DNA of 64,000 nt from Archangium primigenium (GCF_016904885.1 NZ_JADWYI010000001.1:8861224-8925223), one strand, 5' to 3'. Numbered from the stretch's first letter, positions 1 to 8,637 are shown. Translations and numbers: made by a program. The notes: generated from the letters alone by a model not told the origin.

Positions 1-510
1 CGCTATGCGGAGAAGCTCGGCCTGTCCGCCCTGGACCAGGAGGGGGACGACGCGCTCGTGCGGGACGTCTTCGCCTGGCTGGCCGAATGGGAGACGGACA
101 TGACGCTCTTCTTCCGGGGCCTGTCGCGGGTGGCGGCGGCCCCCAGCGCCCCCGAGGCCTGGCCCGAGGCCCTGCGCGAGGCCTTCTACGGCCAGCCCCC
201 GGCGGCGCACGTGGCGCGGGGCGTCGCGTGGCTCCAATCCTGGTGGCGGCGCACGCGGCAGGAGCCCGGCACGCCCGAGGAGCGCGCCCGGCGCATGGAC
301 GCGGTCAATCCCAAGTACGTGCTGCGCAACTGGCTCGCCCAGGAGGCCATCGACGCCGCGCACGCGGGAGACGACTCGAAGGTGCACGCCTTGCAGGAGG
401 TGATGCGGCGGCCCTTCGACGAGCAGCCCGGCCGGGAGGCCTACGCGGCCCGGCGGCCCGACTGGGCCCGCTCCAAGCCCGGCTGCTCGGCGCTCTCGTG
501 TAGTTCCTGA
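1..510 (+). CDS. selO: Protein adenylyltransferase SelO (YdiU family), C-terminal part
   Basis: This is the C-terminal 169 residues of a gene that begins outside the window; the frame is open from base 1 and stops with TGA at 508-510. SelO is a pseudokinase-fold enzyme that transfers AMP from ATP to Ser, Thr or Tyr of target proteins and is linked to redox stress. Family marks seen here are NPKYVLRNWLAQEAI followed by a GD pair and a PFDEQP segment, then the terminal SCSS. In animal SelO the antepenultimate residue is selenocysteine; here that position is Cys, as in many bacteria. The next gene starts 82 bases downstream on the same strand but is functionally unrelated. Identification is confident; only the upstream catalytic core is missing from view. 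Confidence 0.93.
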   Translation, partial: RYAEKLGLSALDQEGDDALVRDVFAWLAEWETDMTLFFRGLSRVAAAPSAPEAWPEALREAFYGQPPAAHVARGVAWLQSWWRRTRQEPGTPEERARRMDAVNPKYVLRNWLAQEAIDAAHAGDDSKVHALQEVMRRPFDEQPGREAYAARRPDWARSKPGCSALSCSS

Positions 511-592
511 GCGGCGGCCACATCCTGCGTCGGACGGAAGGCTGGTAGTACACTGCCGCGGCCCCGGGCCCCTTGGCCTGGCGCCTCCCGAC

Positions 593-2800
593 ATGCCGCA
601 TACCTCCCGCCCGCAGGCCTCGCTGTCCCGCTCGACGTTGGTGAAGATGGGCGTGCGCATCGCGGCGGTCATCGCGATGACCACGCTGCTCAGCTATCTG
701 CACGTGCTGGGCACCGTGCGCGCCGAGCACCTCGAACGCCTGGCGAGCTACGTCGCGGAGCGCGCGCACCGCGAGGAGATCATCTTCCTGCTCGCGGAGG
801 ACAACCACGTCGTCCTGCGCGACGCCTTCACCGAGCGGCTCCAGCAGGCGGGAGCCGACGACGCGCGCTTCGCGCGGCTGGTGCGGCGGCTGCCCGACGG
901 CACCTGGCGCAACGCCCCCGAGTCCTTCGACGGCCGGCGGATGCCGGGCATCTTCATCCCCCGCGAGCTGACCCCGGACGCCGACCTGCGCCACCGCGTG
1001 CTCGCCGCCTACGACGTCCTCTCCTCCTACGGGCCCGCCTTCCATCCGCGCTTCACCAACACCTACATCGTGCTGCCCGAGGGCGTGGTGGTGCTCTACT
1101 GGCCCGAGCGCCCCACCTACTTCCAGGACGCCGCGTCGGACTTCTCCATCCTGTCGCTCGACTTCCTCACCCGGACCGTGCCCGAGAACAACCCCACCCG
1201 GCACACCGTCTGGTGTGACGTCTACGCGGACCCGCACACCCATGCCTGGATGGTGACCGTCGCCACGCCCGTGGACGTGGGGGGCCGGCACGTGGCCACG
1301 CTCGGCAACGACGTGCTGCTCGCGGAGTTGATGGAGCGGGCCAGCCAGGATCACCTGCCCGGTGCCTACAACATGATCCTCGGGGACGAGGGGCAGCCCA
1401 TCGTCCACCCGGAGCTGGCGCCCGCGCTGGACGAGCACCCCCACGGCCCCACGCCCCTGGGCACCGAGGGCCAGCGCGAGCGGCTGCGCGGCGTGTTCGC
1501 GCGCCTCCAGGCCGCCCCGGGCCAGACGGTGGTGGAGGAGCCCGAGGAGGACGCCTACCTCGGCCACGCGCGGCTGGAGGGCCCGGGCTGGAACCTCGTC
1601 ACGGTGCTGCCCACGCACGTGGTGTCCAAGCCCGCGGTGCAGGCGGCGCGCTACGTGCTGGTGTTCGGCATGGCGTCCCTGCTCCTGGAGCTCGGCATCA
1701 TGTCCTGGGTGCTCCGGCGGCAGATCACCGAGCCCCTCTCGCGCTTCACCCAGGCCACGGACCGGGTGGCCAGCGGGGAGACCGAGCTCGCGCTGGACAC
1801 CGCCCGCCAGGACGAGCTCGGCCAGCTCGCCGGGGCCTTCCGGCGCATGGCGGACCAGGTGCGACGGCGCGAGGAGGAGCTGCGCCTGGCCAACGACGGG
1901 CTGGAGCGGCGCGTGGCCGAGCGCACCCAGGAGCTCACCGCCCTGCACGGGCGGCTCGTGGAGGCGGCGCGGCGCGAGGGCATGGCGGAGATCGCCACCA
2001 ACGTGCTGCACAACGTGGGCAACGTGCTCTCCAGCGTCACCTCCTCCACCCAGCTCGCCCGGGAGCGGCTGCACCAGTTGCGCATCGAGCCCGTGGGCCG
2101 CATGGCGGCGCTCCTGCGCGAGCACCAGGCGGACCTCTCCGCCTTCCTCGGCCAGGACGAGCGGGGCCGGGTGCTCCTGCCCTTCATGGACCAGTTGGGC
2201 CAGCACCTCGCCGAGGAGCGCCAGCGCATCCTCGCGCTGCTCGACGAGGTGGGCCGCTACACCGAGCACATCGGCGACATCATCACCGTGCAGCAGGACC
2301 ATGCCCGCACGCCGCGCACGCACCAGCCCGTCGTCCTCGCGGAGCTCGTGGAGGACGCCCTGCGCCTGGACGCGGCCCGGCTCGCCCACCGCCAGGTGAA
2401 GGTGGAACGGCGGATGGACACCCTGCCGCCCGTGCTGACCGACAAGCACAAGGTGCTGATGATCCTCATCAACCTCATCAGCAACGCCCGGCACGCCCTG
2501 GACACGATGCCCGCGGACGAGCGGCTCATCACCATCCGCCTGGACCAGCCCTCCGCCGAGCGCTTCCGGGTGGAGATCCGCGACAACGGCATCGGCATCG
2601 CGCCGGAGCTGCTCGCGCGCATCTTCCAGCACGGCTTCACCACGCGCGCCAAGGGCCATGGCTTCGGGCTGCACTCCGCCATCCTCGCGGCCCAGGAGCT
2701 GGGCGGCTCGTTGACGGCCCACAGCGAGGGCCCGGGACGCGGCGCCACGTTCACGCTGGAGCTGCCCTGCCGCTCCGTCCCCGCGCCGCCGAGCGCCTGA
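593..2800 (+). CDS. Membrane sensor histidine kinase (Cache-like sensor, HAMP, kinase)
   Basis: A 735-residue orphan two-component sensor kinase. An N-terminal membrane helix (about 20-40) is followed by about 300 exported residues that look like a double-Cache ligand-binding domain, a second helix (about 345-372), a HAMP linker (about 375-425), a coiled coil, and the kinase core. The phosphoacceptor is probably His473 in the motif LHNVGNVLSS. The ATPase domain shows the N-box NLISNARHAL (about 627), DNGIGI and GFGLH. The LHNVGN H-box together with GFGLH marks a kinase subclass common in myxobacteria. No response regulator gene is adjacent, so its partner lies elsewhere. The ATG at 593 has only a weak ribosome-binding site; an internal ATG at 647, just before the first helix, is an alternative. 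The signal sensed is unknown. Confidence 0.93.
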   Translation: MPHTSRPQASLSRSTLVKMGVRIAAVIAMTTLLSYLHVLGTVRAEHLERLASYVAERAHREEIIFLLAEDNHVVLRDAFTERLQQAGADDARFARLVRRLPDGTWRNAPESFDGRRMPGIFIPRELTPDADLRHRVLAAYDVLSSYGPAFHPRFTNTYIVLPEGVVVLYWPERPTYFQDAASDFSILSLDFLTRTVPENNPTRHTVWCDVYADPHTHAWMVTVATPVDVGGRHVATLGNDVLLAELMERASQDHLPGAYNMILGDEGQPIVHPELAPALDEHPHGPTPLGTEGQRERLRGVFARLQAAPGQTVVEEPEEDAYLGHARLEGPGWNLVTVLPTHVVSKPAVQAARYVLVFGMASLLLELGIMSWVLRRQITEPLSRFTQATDRVASGETELALDTARQDELGQLAGAFRRMADQVRRREEELRLANDGLERRVAERTQELTALHGRLVEAARREGMAEIATNVLHNVGNVLSSVTSSTQLARERLHQLRIEPVGRMAALLREHQADLSAFLGQDERGRVLLPFMDQLGQHLAEERQRILALLDEVGRYTEHIGDIITVQQDHARTPRTHQPVVLAELVEDALRLDAARLAHRQVKVERRMDTLPPVLTDKHKVLMILINLISNARHALDTMPADERLITIRLDQPSAERFRVEIRDNGIGIAPELLARIFQHGFTTRAKGHGFGLHSAILAAQELGGSLTAHSEGPGRGATFTLELPCRSVPAPPSA

Positions 2801-2811
2801 CGTAACGTGGC

Positions 2812-2832
2812 GCCTCCACACTCCCAGGAGGC
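2812..2832 (+). promoter_or_regulatory. Hairpin burying the ribosome-binding site of the cyclase-family gene
   Basis: The arms GCCTCC (2812-2817) and GGAGGC (2827-2832) pair perfectly around a 9-base loop. The right arm holds the GGAGG ribosome-binding site of the ATG at 2845. It could reduce translation initiation when folded. Seen in sequence; the regulatory role is inference. Confidence 0.4.
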
Positions 2833-2844
2833 TCCTTCCCCCCC

Positions 2845-3642
2845 ATGTTCCCCCGCTCGTGCCGGGCGCCGCTCGCGCTGCTCCTGCTGTCGTCCTCCCC
2901 TGTCCTCGCCGCGGATGACGTGACGCTGGCCCAGGCCTACAAGGCCCTCACCCGCCGCACCTGGGTGGACCTCACCCAGTCCTTCAGCCCCACCACGCCG
3001 GTGTGGCAGGGCTTTGGCCAGGCCAGCTTCACCGCCGCGTCGGACCCGGCGAGCTACCGGCCCTACACCCTTGAGCAGGACGGCTTTCGCACGACCTACT
3101 ACTCCATGGTGGGGCAGTACGGCACCCACGTGGACCCGCCCGCGCACTTCCACGCCAACGCCGTCACCCAGGACCGCATCCCGCTCAAGGAGATGATCCT
3201 CCCGCTGGTGGTGTTCGACCTCACGCCGCTTTTGGGCAAGGAGCCGAACCACGCGCTGAGCGTGCAGGACATCCAGGAGTGGGAGAAGAAGCACGGCCGG
3301 GTGCCCGCGGGCGCCTTCGCCGCGCTGCGCACGGACCTGTCCAAGGACTGGAAGAACCCCGAGCGCTTCAAGCGCCACCCCTTCCCCGCCTGGTCCCTGG
3401 AGGCCGTGAAGTTCCTCGTGGAGAAGCGCGACGTGGTCGCCATCGGCCACGAGTCCCTCGACACGGACAGCACCCCCACCCTGGAGGCGGAGAAGTACCT
3501 GCTGGGCAAGGGCCGCTACCAGATCGAGGTCATGGCCCACCTGGACCAGGTGCCCGCCACGGGCGCGCTCATCGTGGCGTCCTGGCCCAAGGTGGAGAAC
3601 GGCCTGGGCTTCCCCGCGCGCGTCTTCGCCATCCTGCCGTGA
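2845..3642 (+). CDS. Secreted cyclase-family protein (kynurenine formamidase-like fold)
   Basis: A 265-residue protein with a cleavable signal peptide (hydrophobic stretch ending near the SSPVLAA segment, residues 16-23), so periplasmic or secreted. It belongs to the metal-dependent cyclase/KynB/isatin-hydrolase family, which hydrolyses cyclic amides or esters. The family motif HxGTHxDxPxH appears as QYGTHVDPPAHF: the second His, the Asp and the last His are kept but the first His is Gln. A second conserved part (about 180-205, VVAIGHESLDTD) is also recognisable. The start is the only good ATG, preceded by AGGAGG 13 bases away in a small hairpin. It follows the kinase gene by 44 bases and is convergent with the intradiol-dioxygenase gene. 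The substrate cannot be deduced. Confidence 0.87.
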   Translation: MFPRSCRAPLALLLLSSSPVLAADDVTLAQAYKALTRRTWVDLTQSFSPTTPVWQGFGQASFTAASDPASYRPYTLEQDGFRTTYYSMVGQYGTHVDPPAHFHANAVTQDRIPLKEMILPLVVFDLTPLLGKEPNHALSVQDIQEWEKKHGRVPAGAFAALRTDLSKDWKNPERFKRHPFPAWSLEAVKFLVEKRDVVAIGHESLDTDSTPTLEAEKYLLGKGRYQIEVMAHLDQVPATGALIVASWPKVENGLGFPARVFAILP

Positions 3643-3661
3643 GGCGCGCTGGAGGGGACGC

Positions 3662-4441
3662 TCAGACCGACAGGCCCACCGTCAGCGTCGCGACGTACCC
3701 CTCCGCCGCGCTGCCCGTCACGCTCGCCAGCTGCAGGCTCGTCCCATCGCTGAAGACGTTGTCCTGGGCGAAGCTGATGCGCGCGAGGTTGCTCACGCTC
3801 GCGCTGTAGCCGGACGTCGCGTACACCGCGTCGCACGCGTCCACCGGCAGGGCGAGCTGCGAGGTGTGCAGCGTGTTGCCGGACGCGGTGGCCTTGGCCA
3901 GGCTCGGGTAGATCTCGAAGTGGATGTGCGGCATGCGCCCGGAGTAGCACCCGGGGAAGATGGTGGTGAAGGTCACCGTGCCATCCGCCCCCGTCTCCTG
4001 GACGCCGCGCAGGTAGTTCTGGTTCGTGAGGGTGTACATCGAGTACTTGCCGTCCCGGTCGCAGTGCCAGAGGTAGACGGCGTAGCCGGCGAGCGGCGCG
4101 CAGCTGCCGTCCGCGCTGTTGACCAGGGTCAGCGTGACGGTGAGGGGCACGCCCTCCGCGGTGCCCGACTGGCCCGCGAGGCTCGAGCGGATGTCCCGGC
4201 GCACGATGCCCGAGAGCACGAGCGCGTTGGCGCCATTGGAGCCATCGCCCGGGTAGGGGCCGGCGGTCTCCTCGGGGATCTCCGACTCGCAGGCCGAGCC
4301 GCCCTGCTCCGAGCCCCCACACCCCACGAGCGGCAGCAGCGCCGCGCCCGCCATCCACCGCAGCACCCGCCTGCGCTCCACCCGAGCCGCCAATACCGCG
4401 AGGTCGTGCTCGAGTCCCTGGTCGTGGTCGTCACCGTGCAT
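3662..4441 (-). CDS. Secreted intradiol ring-cleavage dioxygenase-like lipoprotein
   Basis: A 259-residue protein of the protocatechuate 3,4-dioxygenase/catechol 1,2-dioxygenase beta-sandwich family. The N-terminus carries a twin-arginine-like segment (RRRVLRWMAG) and a lipobox ending at LVGC, suggesting Tat export and lipid anchoring. The iron-ligand pattern of the family is visible: Tyr residues in YAVYLWHCDRDGKYSMY and the paired His in MPHIHFEIY. Exported members of this group act on aromatic compounds outside the cytoplasm, but no aromatic pathway genes are nearby, so the substrate is unknown. The start was set at the ATG with GAGGAGG ten bases upstream rather than the longer open frame reaching 4618, which would lack a signal peptide. 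It is divergent from the OpgC-like gene. Confidence 0.88.
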   Translation of the reverse strand: MHGDDHDQGLEHDLAVLAARVERRRVLRWMAGAALLPLVGCGGSEQGGSACESEIPEETAGPYPGDGSNGANALVLSGIVRRDIRSSLAGQSGTAEGVPLTVTLTLVNSADGSCAPLAGYAVYLWHCDRDGKYSMYTLTNQNYLRGVQETGADGTVTFTTIFPGCYSGRMPHIHFEIYPSLAKATASGNTLHTSQLALPVDACDAVYATSGYSASVSNLARISFAQDNVFSDGTSLQLASVTGSAAEGYVATLTVGLSV

Positions 4442-4501
4442 GTGCGTCCTCCTCACTGTTGGAGCCAGCGTAGGAGGGCGCTCTTGAGGGAACCTTAAGG
4501 A

Positions 4502-4530
4502 GGCGCCCCTCCCCGGAAGCGGGGAGCGCC
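4502..4530. other. Inverted repeat in the divergent leader region
   Basis: CTCCCCG (4509-4515) and CGGGGAG (4520-4526) pair around GAAG, extended by GGCG (4502-4505) with CGCC (4527-4530) after a three-base bulge. It lies between the start codons of the divergent dioxygenase (4441) and OpgC-like (4551) genes. It may be an operator or an mRNA leader hairpin. A palindrome CCTTAAGG also lies just to its left. No confident promoter hexamers are seen in the 109 bases. Confidence 0.35.
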
Positions 4531-4550
4531 GGGTATTCTGTTGAGCACCA

Positions 4551-5801
4551 ATGAATTCCCCCACCCCCCTCCGTGACTCCCGAATCGATTTCTGGCGAGG
4601 CCTGTGCCTCGTCGACATGGTGCTGGTGCACCTCGTCTACCAGGGCCTGTCGCTGGGCCAGCCGCTCACGGCGATCCTCGGGGAGTACACCCGCTTCGCC
4701 GCGGGCGGCTTCGTGTTCATCTCGGGGCTGTCCGTGGGGGTCGTCTTCCTGCCCCGGACCCGGGAGCCCGCGCAGCGGCGCCAGACGTACCGGTGGATGC
4801 TCCAGCGGGTGGGCTTCCTGCTCGGCGTGCACTGGGCGGCGGAGTTCAGCTACCTCCTGCTCTACCCCCTGGTGACGGGGATGCCCGTGGAGTCCTACCG
4901 CGCGGCGCTGGGGGAGATCCTGTCCTTCCAGCGGGGCGGCGGGCTCTTGCCGCTCTATATGGTGATGATCGCCCTGAGCCCGCTCTTCCTGGAGCTCGTC
5001 CGCCGGGGGCGGTGGTGGGTGCTGGCCCTGGCGAGCGGGGGGCTGTTCGCCTGGGGACAGCTCGGCGAGAACGCGTGGGGGGGCCCCACCATCCAGAACG
5101 AGTTCCGCTGGGTGCTCTGGCAGTTGCTGTTCGTGGCGGGACTGCTCTGGGGCCGGGTGCTGCCCGCGTGGAGCGGCCTGCCCCGGGGGCTCAAGGCGCG
5201 GCTGGCACTGCTCGCCGTGAGCGGGTGGGCACTCTTGTGGACGAGCGCGTACGCCAAGGACTTCGGGCTCGCGGCGCCGCTGTCGCTCGTGTTCTGGAAG
5301 ACGCCCCTGTCCACGGGCGAGGCGCTCAAGTACCTGGCGGCCGTGGCGAGCCTCATGCTGGTGAGTGACCTGGCGTGGCCGCGCCTGAGGCACAGCCGGC
5401 TGACGGCGTTCGTGACCCGGCTGGGGCGCCATGGCCTGCTCATGTACGTGGCGCACGTGTGGGTGGCGCTGTTCCTCGCCCGGTGGACGGCGCGCGCGCG
5501 GCTGGTGGGCGCGGTCAACACCCTGGTGGCCCTGGGGGGGCTGGGGATGTTGTGGGCCCTGGCGGGACTGTTCGAGCGTGAATCCCCTCCGCGCCCGCGC
5601 ACGTGGACCCACCGCCCCTCCTGGCGGCTGACGGTGGTAGGCAGTGCCCTGGTCCTGCTCATCCTGGTGCTCGACGCGGCGCGACTCCTGCCGGTGACGC
5701 CTCCCGCCACCTCCGCGCCCCTCGCGCTGGAGAGCGACGAGGAGCCACCCACGCCCCTCGAGGAAGTGCTCGGCGAGGAGCAGGCCATGGACGAAGGTTG
5801 A
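4551..5801 (+). CDS. OpgC-like multipass membrane acyltransferase
   Basis: A 416-residue integral membrane protein with about ten hydrophobic helices. The N-terminal signature RIDFWRGLCLVDMVLVH resembles the OpgC/acyltransferase-3 superfamily, whose members move acyl groups (succinyl, acetyl) across or onto envelope glycans. The His at about residue 25 fits the position of the catalytic His in helix 1. The C-terminal 60 residues are hydrophilic and acidic. No glucan synthase gene (opgG/opgH) is nearby, so the acceptor is unknown. The start ATG follows a GC hairpin and has no strong Shine-Dalgarno sequence. The next gene begins 18 bases after the stop, so the two are likely co-transcribed. Confidence 0.82.
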   Translation: MNSPTPLRDSRIDFWRGLCLVDMVLVHLVYQGLSLGQPLTAILGEYTRFAAGGFVFISGLSVGVVFLPRTREPAQRRQTYRWMLQRVGFLLGVHWAAEFSYLLLYPLVTGMPVESYRAALGEILSFQRGGGLLPLYMVMIALSPLFLELVRRGRWWVLALASGGLFAWGQLGENAWGGPTIQNEFRWVLWQLLFVAGLLWGRVLPAWSGLPRGLKARLALLAVSGWALLWTSAYAKDFGLAAPLSLVFWKTPLSTGEALKYLAAVASLMLVSDLAWPRLRHSRLTAFVTRLGRHGLLMYVAHVWVALFLARWTARARLVGAVNTLVALGGLGMLWALAGLFERESPPRPRTWTHRPSWRLTVVGSALVLLILVLDAARLLPVTPPATSAPLALESDEEPPTPLEEVLGEEQAMDEG

Positions 5802-5819
5802 TTCACAGGAGGACGGACG

Positions 5820-6791
5820 ATGGGCCAGAAGGCGACGATGCGGAGCGGGGGCTGGGCGGTGATCCTGGTGTGCGGCGTGGGGTCGACCCTCGCCGGGGCG
5901 GCGGCCCCCGCGCCGGACCTGTCGGGGCTGTATGCGCGGCAGCAGGCGGAGCTCTCCATCCTGGAGGGCCGCAACGAGACGCTGGTGAACTACGGCGCCA
6001 GCTTCGCGCAGGGCCAGAGCGAGGGGACGTGCGAGTGCGCGCTCGTGGTCCAGAAGAAGGCCGCCGACCGCTGGACGCTCAAGGACGTGGACGGCGAGGG
6101 CACGTGGACCCTCAGGGTAACGCCCCAGCAGCTCACGCTCGAGAGCGCCCAGCCTCCCGAGTGCTGTGGCGCGGGGTGGCCGGGCTCGGGCGCCTTCGCG
6201 CGCGCGAGCGTGAAGCCGCCCACCCGCTGCCAGGTGGTGGCCCCCAAGGCCTACTTCCACGACGCGGACGCCCGCAACACCCAGCGCAAGGCGTTCGTCC
6301 TCGCCCGGGACGCGGTGCAGGTGTACGTGCCGGGCACCGAGCCGGCCTTCATCCCCGGACGCTTCGTGGGCCCCCAGGTGGCCACCGTGGGCTGGCTCAA
6401 GCGCGAGGAGCTCCAGTGCGGCGCGGCCGCGGTGGACGCCCAGGCGCTCGCGGGGACGTGGTGGCGCGTGCAGAAGCAAGGCAAGGGCTACGTCGTGAGC
6501 AAGCCGTGTGACGCGGCCATCCCCCACTTCACCCTCGCCGCGGACGGCCAGGGAGACATCGACTACGGCCAGGAGCAGGAGAAGCTGCGCGTCACCGCGC
6601 TCACGCCCGGGGCCTCGGGCGCCTACACGCTCACGCTCACCCCGGGCGGGCCGCTGACCTGGTCCGTGGTGGACGCCAGGCGCGGCATCGTCCGCGTCCA
6701 GGGCGGCGAGGGCTTCTTCGGCGCGGGGCCCCTCTTCGTGCGCGAGGCGCAGAAGGCCGCCCTGCCCCAGAAGACCGAGTCCTGTGAGTGA
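5820..6791 (+). CDS. Secreted protein of unknown function
   Basis: A 323-residue protein that I do not recognise. It has a signal peptide (residues about 10-28, ending in AGAAAPA), then a mature region with several Cys (CECALV near 70, CCGAGW near 119, and others) and many short beta-strand-like stretches. The ATG at 5820 is preceded by CAGGAGGA at good spacing. It sits 18 bases after the OpgC-like gene, so the two probably form an operon. It is periplasmic or secreted; the paired Cys suggest disulfides. No domain can be named, and no catalytic motif is evident. Confidence 0.75.
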   Translation: MGQKATMRSGGWAVILVCGVGSTLAGAAAPAPDLSGLYARQQAELSILEGRNETLVNYGASFAQGQSEGTCECALVVQKKAADRWTLKDVDGEGTWTLRVTPQQLTLESAQPPECCGAGWPGSGAFARASVKPPTRCQVVAPKAYFHDADARNTQRKAFVLARDAVQVYVPGTEPAFIPGRFVGPQVATVGWLKREELQCGAAAVDAQALAGTWWRVQKQGKGYVVSKPCDAAIPHFTLAADGQGDIDYGQEQEKLRVTALTPGASGAYTLTLTPGGPLTWSVVDARRGIVRVQGGEGFFGAGPLFVREAQKAALPQKTESCE

Positions 6792-6813
6792 CGTGATTTC
6801 CTGATTTGCGCGT

Positions 6814-6868
6814 TTCTCCAGGATGGACCCGTGCTACGTCAGGACGTGGCACCCCCCATCCTGGAGAA
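6814..6868 (+). promoter_or_regulatory. Long leader hairpin that buries the PI-PLC ribosome-binding site
   Basis: A perfect 13-base inverted repeat, TTCTCCAGGATGG (6814-6826) and CCATCCTGGAGAA (6856-6868), encloses an inner stem GTGC-t-ACGT / ACGT-g-GCAC with loop CAGG. The GGAG ribosome-binding site (6863-6866) of the ATG at 6872 lies in the 3' arm. It could control translation, or act as a terminator for the upstream gene that ends at 6791. No U-tract follows. Confidence 0.6.
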
Positions 6869-6871
6869 CGC

Positions 6872-8575
6872 ATGAATCCCTTGCTCAGCCCGTCCCGTGG
6901 CCCGCGCGGTGCGCTGGCCCTGCTGCTGGCCCTGCTGCTGCCGGCGCCCTTCGCCGCGGCGCATGGCCGGTACTACAACAGCGAGACGAGCGTCCCCACG
7001 CAGCATCCCAACTGGATGCGCTGGGTGCCGGATGGCACGCGGGTGTCGGCGCTGTCGGTGCCGGGCACGCACGACACCATGGCGGACGAGACGGAGTGGT
7101 ACGTGACCGTCTTCGAGCGCGCGTGGATCCTCACCCAGGGGATGAACCTGCGCCCGCAGCTGGACGCGGGCGTGCGGGCGCTGGACATCCGGGCGCGCCA
7201 CATCGGGGATCGCTTCACCATCCACCATGGGGCGTACTACCTGATGACCACGTACGACAACGTGCTGGCCACCACGGTGCAGTTCCTCAAGGACAACCCC
7301 ACCGAGACGGTGCTCATGCGCGTGAAGCAGGAGCACACCGAGGAGAACGTCTCGCGCTCCTTCGCCGCCACGTTCGAGTGGTACCGCGACCAGGCCGCCT
7401 ACAACCCCTACATCTGGCGCGGCACGCACGTGCCCACGCTGAGCGAGGTGCGCGGGAAGATCGTCATCCTGGATGACTTTCCGGGCGGCGACCACGGCAT
7501 CAACTGGGGCAGCATCCGCCTGCAGGACGCGTGGGAGGAGACGAACACCTCGACCAAGTGGAACCTGGTGCGCAACCACCTGGTGGCGACGAACGCGGGA
7601 GACACCCACGCGCTGTCCATGAACTTCCTGAGCGCCTCGGGCGCCGGTGGCACGCCCTCGGCCATCGCGGGCTCGGTCAACGAGCAGGCCCTGCACTACC
7701 TGATGGGCCCCAACGTGCAGCGCACGGGCATCCTGATGATGGACTTCCCGGGCGCGGCGCTGATCGACGCCATCATCGCCCACAACTTCCGCCTGGCCCC
7801 GAGCGCGGCGAGCCTCGGCGCGGACTTCGCCACGGCCTTCAACAACCTCTCCTACGGCTGGCACGGGGACGGGGACGACAAGGCGCGCGACCGGTTGCTC
7901 GAGGCGCGCGCGTTCGTGGAGCACACGGTGCCGGGCGTGTACTGGCACGTCATCGTGTCGGGGACGCCGGGCGGCGACAACTGGGGCTACTCGGCGACGC
8001 ACAACGGGCTGTACCGGCAGTCGGACTGGGTGGACGGCTACAGCCAGGTGGCGTTCCACACGGTGTCCAACGACAGCGCCGTGAGCGAGGGCTTCCTGGC
8101 GAGCTACGTGGATGGCCAGGTGGGAAGCCTGAGCGGCTCGGCGGAGAACCGGGCGTCGCAGCTCGCCTCGCGCGTGCGGGCGCGCTTCCCGTTCCAGAAC
8201 TGGACGGTGCTGGTCAAGCGCGCGCCCGGCGGCTTCAACAACTGGGCCTACTCCCAGTGGGGCGCGCACTCCATGCGCTGGCACGGGGACTACGCCTACG
8301 CGGTGTGGGGCTACGGCGCCCAGCCCGGCGTGTACCTGTACGAGCACGACCAGTTCCAGGGCGACGTGATTCAACTCACGGGCCCCGCCCAGGAGCTGGG
8401 CAGCCGGGGCTTCAACGACCGCGCCTCCTCGGTGCGCATCATCGGCAACTACCGGGCGAACCTCTGGGAGCACGAGAACTGGGGCGGCGCGGGGATGTAC
8501 GTCACCCAGAGCCAGGGCAACCTGGGCGGCACGTTCAACGACAAGGTGTCCTCGGCCGAGGTCTGGCGCTACTAG
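6872..8575 (+). CDS. Secreted PI-PLC-type phosphodiesterase with beta/gamma-crystallin domain
   Basis: A 567-residue secreted enzyme. After a signal peptide (1-31) comes a phosphatidylinositol-specific phospholipase C X-domain (about 45-320). It has the catalytic His67 in VPGTHDTM, the LRPQLDAGVRALDIR segment, the IHHGAYY region with the second His, and LMRVKQE. A linker with two related PGG-NW-YS motifs (about 365-470) follows. The C-terminus (about 485-567) is a beta/gamma-crystallin module (YLYEHDQFQGDV, ASSVRI, LWEHENWGG, VSSAEVW). Bacterial PI-PLCs cleave phosphoinositides or GPI anchors, which suits a predator or saprophyte; the crystallin module may bind calcium or cell surfaces. The start was chosen for its signal peptide and GGAG site; an upstream in-frame TTG at 6806 would add residues encoded by the hairpin. 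Confidence 0.9.
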   Translation: MNPLLSPSRGPRGALALLLALLLPAPFAAAHGRYYNSETSVPTQHPNWMRWVPDGTRVSALSVPGTHDTMADETEWYVTVFERAWILTQGMNLRPQLDAGVRALDIRARHIGDRFTIHHGAYYLMTTYDNVLATTVQFLKDNPTETVLMRVKQEHTEENVSRSFAATFEWYRDQAAYNPYIWRGTHVPTLSEVRGKIVILDDFPGGDHGINWGSIRLQDAWEETNTSTKWNLVRNHLVATNAGDTHALSMNFLSASGAGGTPSAIAGSVNEQALHYLMGPNVQRTGILMMDFPGAALIDAIIAHNFRLAPSAASLGADFATAFNNLSYGWHGDGDDKARDRLLEARAFVEHTVPGVYWHVIVSGTPGGDNWGYSATHNGLYRQSDWVDGYSQVAFHTVSNDSAVSEGFLASYVDGQVGSLSGSAENRASQLASRVRARFPFQNWTVLVKRAPGGFNNWAYSQWGAHSMRWHGDYAYAVWGYGAQPGVYLYEHDQFQGDVIQLTGPAQELGSRGFNDRASSVRIIGNYRANLWEHENWGGAGMYVTQSQGNLGGTFNDKVSSAEVWRY

Positions 8576-8637
8576 CGCCGGGTGCGGCGATTCGCCTCGG
8601 GGCGCGGGGGGCCACGCTGGCCTAACGTGCGGCGGTC

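Noticed and set aside
3662-4618. Longer N-terminus for the intradiol dioxygenase
   Set aside because: It would remove the Tat/lipoprotein signal, run over the start of the divergent gene and lack a ribosome-binding site; the ATG at 4441 has GAGGAGG.
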